From NCBI GenBank assembly GCA_937864255.1, contig CALMIT010000557.1, forward strand, positions 1 to 10,593: a stretch of 10,593 bases of DNA, written 5' to 3'. This document shows positions 7,499-10,593 of this stretch, piece by piece (within the stretch, counting starts at the first letter, position 1; every line of letters starts with the position of its first letter). The notes beneath the pieces are model-generated. The model did no database searches and was not told where the DNA came from. It saw only the letters and a list, made by a program, of their open reading frames with translations. The translations under genes were made by a program, and so were the position numbers. The stretch comes from an uncultured Saprospiraceae bacterium. Its GTDB lineage: Bacteria; Bacteroidota; Bacteroidia; Chitinophagales; Saprospiraceae.

Positions 7499-7939
7499 AT
7501 GAAATTTCAACCGGCAGTAAAATTCAGACGCCCGCTCCTCGCCGGACTTCCGGCAAACTGGCTCGGCGAAACGCCCAAAACAATGCCTGAAACACCCAAA
7601 TCCAAGCGACAGCCATTGGTCAACATTGTAGAAAGCAGGAAATATTTCCGCATAGAGCTGGCCGCGCCGGGGCTGGAAAAAGACACTTTTAAAATTCAAC
7701 TCGACGGCGATTTACTGACTATTTCGGCTAAAAAACAGGAAACAGAAAACGGGCATAAAACGCCCGAATATAGCCGCCACGAGTTTGATTACGCCAACTT
7801 CAGCAGAAGTTTTCGCCTGGGCGAAATGGTAGACAGCCAGAACATCAGCGCAGGTTACGAAGACGGAATATTGACTGTCGTTTTGATGAAAAAACCCGAA
7901 TCGCAAAAAGCTGAACCGCGGGCGATAGAAATTGCCTGA
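7499..7939 (+). CDS. Hsp20 / alpha-crystallin small heat-shock protein (first of tandem pair)
   Basis: This 146-residue ATP-independent holdase would bind unfolding proteins in the cytoplasm. The alpha-crystallin domain runs from about residue 40 (L-V-N-I-V-E) to 132, with A-A-P-G-L-E-K (55-61), L-D-G-D-L-L-T-I-S-A-K-K (68-79) and the A-G-Y-E-D-G-I-L motif (118-125). The C-terminal I-E-I (143-145) fits the I-x-I anchor used in oligomer assembly. Two features differ from the neighbour: the N-terminal arm is short of aromatics and rich in Pro and basic residues, and the usual L-P-K after the G-x-L strand is L-M-K. In-frame ATGs lie at 7490, 7496 and 7499. I chose 7499 because its surroundings (TAATGATGAAA) align with the second gene's start (TAATAATGAAA), giving M-K-F against M-K-P. 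The 75-base gap to the second Hsp20 gene, on the same strand, suggests an operon. Confidence 0.92.
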   Translation: MKFQPAVKFRRPLLAGLPANWLGETPKTMPETPKSKRQPLVNIVESRKYFRIELAAPGLEKDTFKIQLDGDLLTISAKKQETENGHKTPEYSRHEFDYANFSRSFRLGEMVDSQNISAGYEDGILTVVLMKKPESQKAEPRAIEIA

Positions 7940-8014
7940 ACAAAAAATGACAATTCAATGACTGAAATTTTTTAATTATTTCAAACCTCATTTGTTAATC
8001 CAAAATCATTAATA

Positions 8015-8461
8015 ATGAAACCGGTAAAATTCAATCCATTTTTTCCCGCTCCGACAAAAGGTCTGAGCAATTTTGCAGAAGATTTTTTTAATCGCAGCAT
8101 TTCTGACTTCGTGGGAAGTGACTTCTTTTTGAACCAACCGTCTGTAAATGTGGTTGAAAAAGAAGACCATTTCAGGATGGAAGTAGCCGCTCCGGGCTTG
8201 AAAAAGGAAGATTTTAAAATTGATCTGGACGGCGATTATTTGACAGTTTCGGCGAAGAAAGAGCAAAAAGAAGAAGTGAAAGACGAGCGTTACACGCGCA
8301 GAGAGTTCAATTTTCAATCTTTCCAGCGCAGTTTCACGCTCCCTGAAAATGTCAACACGGACAAAGTCGGAGCGGCTTATGAAAATGGTGTGCTGGTACT
8401 CTCGCTTCCCAAAAAAGAGACGGAAGCAAAAGAAACGACCCGCACCATTGAAATCAAATAA
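8015..8461 (+). CDS. Hsp20 / alpha-crystallin small heat-shock protein (second of tandem pair)
   Basis: This 148-residue protein of the IbpA/Hsp20 class has the more canonical sequence of the pair. Its N-terminal arm is rich in Phe (N-F-A-E-D-F-F-N-R at 19-27, D-F-F-L-N at 36-40), as needed for substrate binding in the family. The alpha-crystallin domain runs about 43-134 with A-A-P-G-L-K-K-E-D-F (58-67), A-A-Y-E-N-G-V-L (120-127) and the standard L-P-K (131-133). The end carries the I-E-I anchor (145-147). It shares long stretches with the first gene in both protein and DNA (for example ACGGCGATT in both), so the two arose by tandem duplication. The leader repeats the AATTATTTCAA motif about 30 bases before the start. 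Two strong hairpins follow the stop. Confidence 0.95.
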   Translation: MKPVKFNPFFPAPTKGLSNFAEDFFNRSISDFVGSDFFLNQPSVNVVEKEDHFRMEVAAPGLKKEDFKIDLDGDYLTVSAKKEQKEEVKDERYTRREFNFQSFQRSFTLPENVNTDKVGAAYENGVLVLSLPKKETEAKETTRTIEIK

Positions 8462-8514
8462 AAATCTCGAGAGAGATTATAGGTTAGTTAATAGGGTTTT
8501 AGGTGTTTTTGAAG

Positions 8515-8545
8515 GACCCGGTGCTTTTTGCCCGGGTCTTTTATT
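8515..8545 (+). terminator. Rho-independent terminator of the Hsp20 operon
   Basis: A GC-rich stem GACCCGG(T)GC / GCCCGGGTC with one bulged T (8522) and a TTTTT loop spans 8515-8538. It is followed by the T-rich tail TTTTATTTT. It lies 54 bases after the second Hsp20 stop. A weaker hairpin AATCTC-GAGA-GAGATT (8463-8478) comes just after the stop codon. Confidence 0.85.
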
Positions 8546-8551
8546 TTGTAC

Positions 8552-8590
8552 AAAAAAGCCGATGAGAAAATTTTTCTCATCGGCTTTTTT
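8552..8590. terminator. Bidirectional terminator between the Hsp20 operon and the convergent peptide transporter
   Basis: A near-perfect inverted repeat: AAAAAAGCCGATGAG on the left pairs with CTCATCGGCTTTTTT on the right around an A/T loop. Both strands end in a run of six T after the GC stem. It lies 45 bases beyond the stop of the minus-strand transporter gene and directly after the first Hsp20 terminator, so it can stop transcription from either side. Confidence 0.88.
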
Positions 8591-8635
8591 AATTATTCAA
8601 AGAATATAATCTCTAAATTTTTTACAATCTAAAAT

Positions 8636-10222
8636 CTATTTGATGCCGTGCATCCAGCGGCTAATCATCGGGCCGAGCAGCAATAACAAGACTCCGCAGC
8701 CGATGGCAAAAAAGCCGATGTTGTTAAAAACGCCCATGGCTTTCGCGAGCGTTTCGACAGGCGTGGCGGTGCCGGCATCTACGGCTGTAAGTTTGGCAAT
8801 GTGCTTGCCAGCCTGGTGTGCGATGGAAGAAGACAAAAACCAAATACCCATCACGAAGCCTACAATCTGTGCGGGCGCTAATTTCGTCACCAAAGAAAGA
8901 CCAACCGGAGACAGCGACAACTCACCCAGCGTGTGCAACAAGTAAAGCATGATGAGGAAAAAAGCGGGTACCAAACCTTCCACTGCGCTCGCTTTGCCGA
9001 GATTCAGAAACAAAAACCCGGCGCCGAGCAGCAACAGACCCACCGCAAATTTGTAAGGTGCTGCCGGCTCTTTGCCCGAATTGCTCAGTTTGATCCAAAG
9101 CCAGGAAAACACAGGCGCAAACACCATGATGAAAAGCGGATTGACAGACTGGAAAAAAGTAGTCGTCAAATCCATGCCCATGAAATTTTTATTCACATTT
9201 CTTTCCGTGAAAACATTCAATGCCGAACCGGCCAATTCGAAAAACGTCCAAAACACCGTGGTGAAAAGCAACAGCAAAACCACCACCCAAATTCGCTGTT
9301 TTTGCTCGTTCGGGTATTTTGAAGCCATGAATAACAAATAGCCGAGCACACCTATGGCTACCACGGCGAGCATAACGTCCACAATATCATTTTGAACGAT
9401 GAGTCCCCAGCATACCGGCACCATAACCAGCGTCATGACATAAGGAAAAATTTTGGCAGGAATGCCAAATACACTTGTGCTGCCCACAGATTCCGGCGGA
9501 AGTCCGACTGGTTTTACGTTTAGCGTGTCATAATCGAGATTATCGTCGGTAACGGTAGTCGTAAGCCAACCCTGATTTTGAATCCAGACGAATATTACAT
9601 AGCCCAGAAGCATACCGATACCCGCGGTCAAAAATCCGTATTTCCAACCTTCAATTTCGCCGATGGCGCCACAGGTGAGCGGCGTCAAAAACGCGCCGAT
9701 ATTGATACCCATGTAAAAAATGGTGAAAGCGCCGTCGCGACGCGGGTCGCCCTGCTTGTAAAATTTGCCTATCATGCTGGAAATGTTCGGCTTGAAAAAG
9801 CCGTTGCCCACTACCAGCAGCGCAAGACCTATGAAAAAGGTAGTCTGGTTGTCGAGAAAAAGTGTGAACTGCCCCGCCGCCATCAGCAGCGAACCCCAAA
9901 TGATGGCTTTTCTGAAACCCATCATTTTATCAGCAAAATAGCCGCCCAAAATGGGCGTGAGATAAACCAGCGCACCGTATGCGCCATAAATTCCGTAAGC
10001 CTTCGCGTCTTCGTACCCAAAACCGCCTTTGGAAAGTTCGGAAATCATGTAAAGTACAAGAATGGCGCGCATTCCGTAATAACTGAACCGCTCCCACAAT
10101 TCTACCATAAAAAGCCCGAAAAGCGCTTTAGGATGCACTTTCCTGTTGGTAAATATGACGAACGCTACCCAGGCTGCGACGCAGACCCAGGCAATGAGCA
10201 TAAGTTTATACGCTGGATGCAT
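8636..10222 (-). CDS. POT/PTR family proton-dependent oligopeptide transporter
   Basis: This 528-residue membrane protein of the major facilitator superfamily imports di- and tripeptides with protons. It has the family motif E-L-W-E-R-F-S-Y-Y (41-49), a G-G-Y-F-A-D-K-M-M-G-F-R-K loop (93-105), the conserved Lys in G-F-F-K-P-N (K144), the second PTR signature F-Y-M-G-I-N-I-G-A-F (169-178), and G-E-L-S-L-S-P-V-G (433-441) with the conserved Glu. Two points are odd. A membrane helix (about 5-25) precedes the usual first helix, which normally starts near H-P-K-A-L-F (30-35). The F-x-E-Q motif of many bacterial members reads F-E-L-A-G-S (328-333), with Leu for Gln. No Met lies between residues 8 and 39, so a later start would not give a normal protein. 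The substrate is inferred from the family only. It is convergent with the Hsp20 operon and shares its terminator. Confidence 0.93.
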   Translation of the reverse strand: MHPAYKLMLIAWVCVAAWVAFVIFTNRKVHPKALFGLFMVELWERFSYYGMRAILVLYMISELSKGGFGYEDAKAYGIYGAYGALVYLTPILGGYFADKMMGFRKAIIWGSLLMAAGQFTLFLDNQTTFFIGLALLVVGNGFFKPNISSMIGKFYKQGDPRRDGAFTIFYMGINIGAFLTPLTCGAIGEIEGWKYGFLTAGIGMLLGYVIFVWIQNQGWLTTTVTDDNLDYDTLNVKPVGLPPESVGSTSVFGIPAKIFPYVMTLVMVPVCWGLIVQNDIVDVMLAVVAIGVLGYLLFMASKYPNEQKQRIWVVVLLLLFTTVFWTFFELAGSALNVFTERNVNKNFMGMDLTTTFFQSVNPLFIMVFAPVFSWLWIKLSNSGKEPAAPYKFAVGLLLLGAGFLFLNLGKASAVEGLVPAFFLIMLYLLHTLGELSLSPVGLSLVTKLAPAQIVGFVMGIWFLSSSIAHQAGKHIAKLTAVDAGTATPVETLAKAMGVFNNIGFFAIGCGVLLLLLGPMISRWMHGIK

Positions 10223-10381
10223 AGAAGGAAGTTTTTAATAGTGTTAGAGGTTAAAAAAATTTTGTTTTAATGAGCGGCTAAAAATAGATTTTTTTACCTG
10301 AATATTTCCAGATTTAAAACTTCTAATTTTGCTTTTGATGTATGGTATAAATTATTGTGATAAAAAATTGCCTTTTCCAAT

Positions 10382-10593
10382 TCAAACCGGCCGCCTCGCC
10401 CACCAGCTTGCCAACCCGAAAGCAGCCACCAGATTCCACACGCCCCACCAGGCCGTTACAAGCGCCATGCCGCCCAGTCCTTCAAAAAAATTAAATACCA
10501 AAATCAGTCCAAGCCCTGCGTTTTGCACGCCGGTTTCCATCGCCACGGCGCGCGCGTCGTAATTTGGCAAACTGTTCATTTTTGAAAAATAAA
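10382..10593 (-). CDS. Bile acid:sodium symporter (SBF/BASS) family protein, C-terminal end (partial, runs off right edge)
   Basis: The frame is open from the right edge to a TGA at 10384-10382. The visible end carries D-A-R-A-V-A-M-E-T-G-V-Q-N-A-G-L-G-L, the conserved ninth-helix motif of this sodium-coupled transporter family; its E and Q (in E-x-G-x-Q-N) correspond to the Na2 site ligands in bacterial ASBT homologues. Next come F-N-F-F-E-G-L-G-G-M-A and A-W-W-G-V-W, the typical last helix, then a short basic tail W-W-A-R-R-P-V. A Met at 10579 is internal: the frame continues upstream as Y-F-S-K, so the true start lies outside the window. The transported anion cannot be told from this part. 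The gene is on the same strand as the peptide transporter, with 159 A/T-rich bases between; no terminator hairpin was seen there. Confidence 0.85.
   Translation of the reverse strand, partial: YFSKMNSLPNYDARAVAMETGVQNAGLGLILVFNFFEGLGGMALVTAWWGVWNLVAAFGLASWWARRPV

Noticed and set aside
9578..10270. A 230-codon plus-strand frame opposite the peptide transporter
   Set aside because: Antisense shadow of a gene with clear POT motifs.
10324..10331. TAATTTTG on the plus strand, a match to the -7 promoter consensus
   Set aside because: No plus-strand gene follows; the region downstream is the minus-strand symporter gene. A/T-rich spacers give such matches by chance.

Overview
The window looks like chromosomal DNA of a Bacteroidota, most likely from the Saprospiria branch (inference). 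The reasons are a DUF4293 membrane protein, a large secreted protein ending in a gliding-motility/type IX secretion type B sorting domain (a family common in Saprospirales), a TAnnTTTG-type promoter element, and weak or absent Shine-Dalgarno sequences. Most genes are of mid GC content (about half), with A/T-rich spacers.

Layout from left to right. (1) The 5' part of a membrane-anchored metallophosphoesterase gene on the minus strand runs off the left edge. (2) An isolated, clearly AT-rich plus-strand gene (680-2230) encodes an OLD-like ATPase with a probable TOPRIM-like C-terminal domain; it looks horizontally acquired and is the best defence candidate here. (3) A 922-residue secreted multidomain surface protein lies on the minus strand (2243-5011), convergent with the ATPase. 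(4) A divergent DUF4293 membrane protein follows (5177-5617) with a good Bacteroidota promoter. (5) A 503-residue all-helical, TPR-like protein of unknown function lies on the minus strand (5624-7135), with an unusual cluster of inverted repeats upstream. (6) Two tandem small heat-shock proteins of the Hsp20 family follow (7499-7939, 8015-8461), ended by strong tandem hairpin terminators. The second hairpin also serves the convergent gene. (7) A POT-family peptide transporter on the minus strand (8636-10222) has an extra N-terminal membrane helix. (8) The 3' end of a bile acid:sodium symporter family gene on the minus strand runs off the right edge.

The two Hsp20 genes form the only clear operon and probably work together in protein-aggregate protection. 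The other genes are mostly single transcription units alternating in direction. The two transporters are on the same strand 159 bases apart and may or may not be co-transcribed. No rRNA, tRNA, CRISPR array, insertion sequence or integrase was seen. I did not find a clear multi-gene novel system. The parts most worth a second look are the AT-rich OLD-like ATPase with a variant nuclease motif, the inverted repeats upstream of the unrecognised helical protein, and the asymmetric Hsp20 pair with its shared leader motif.
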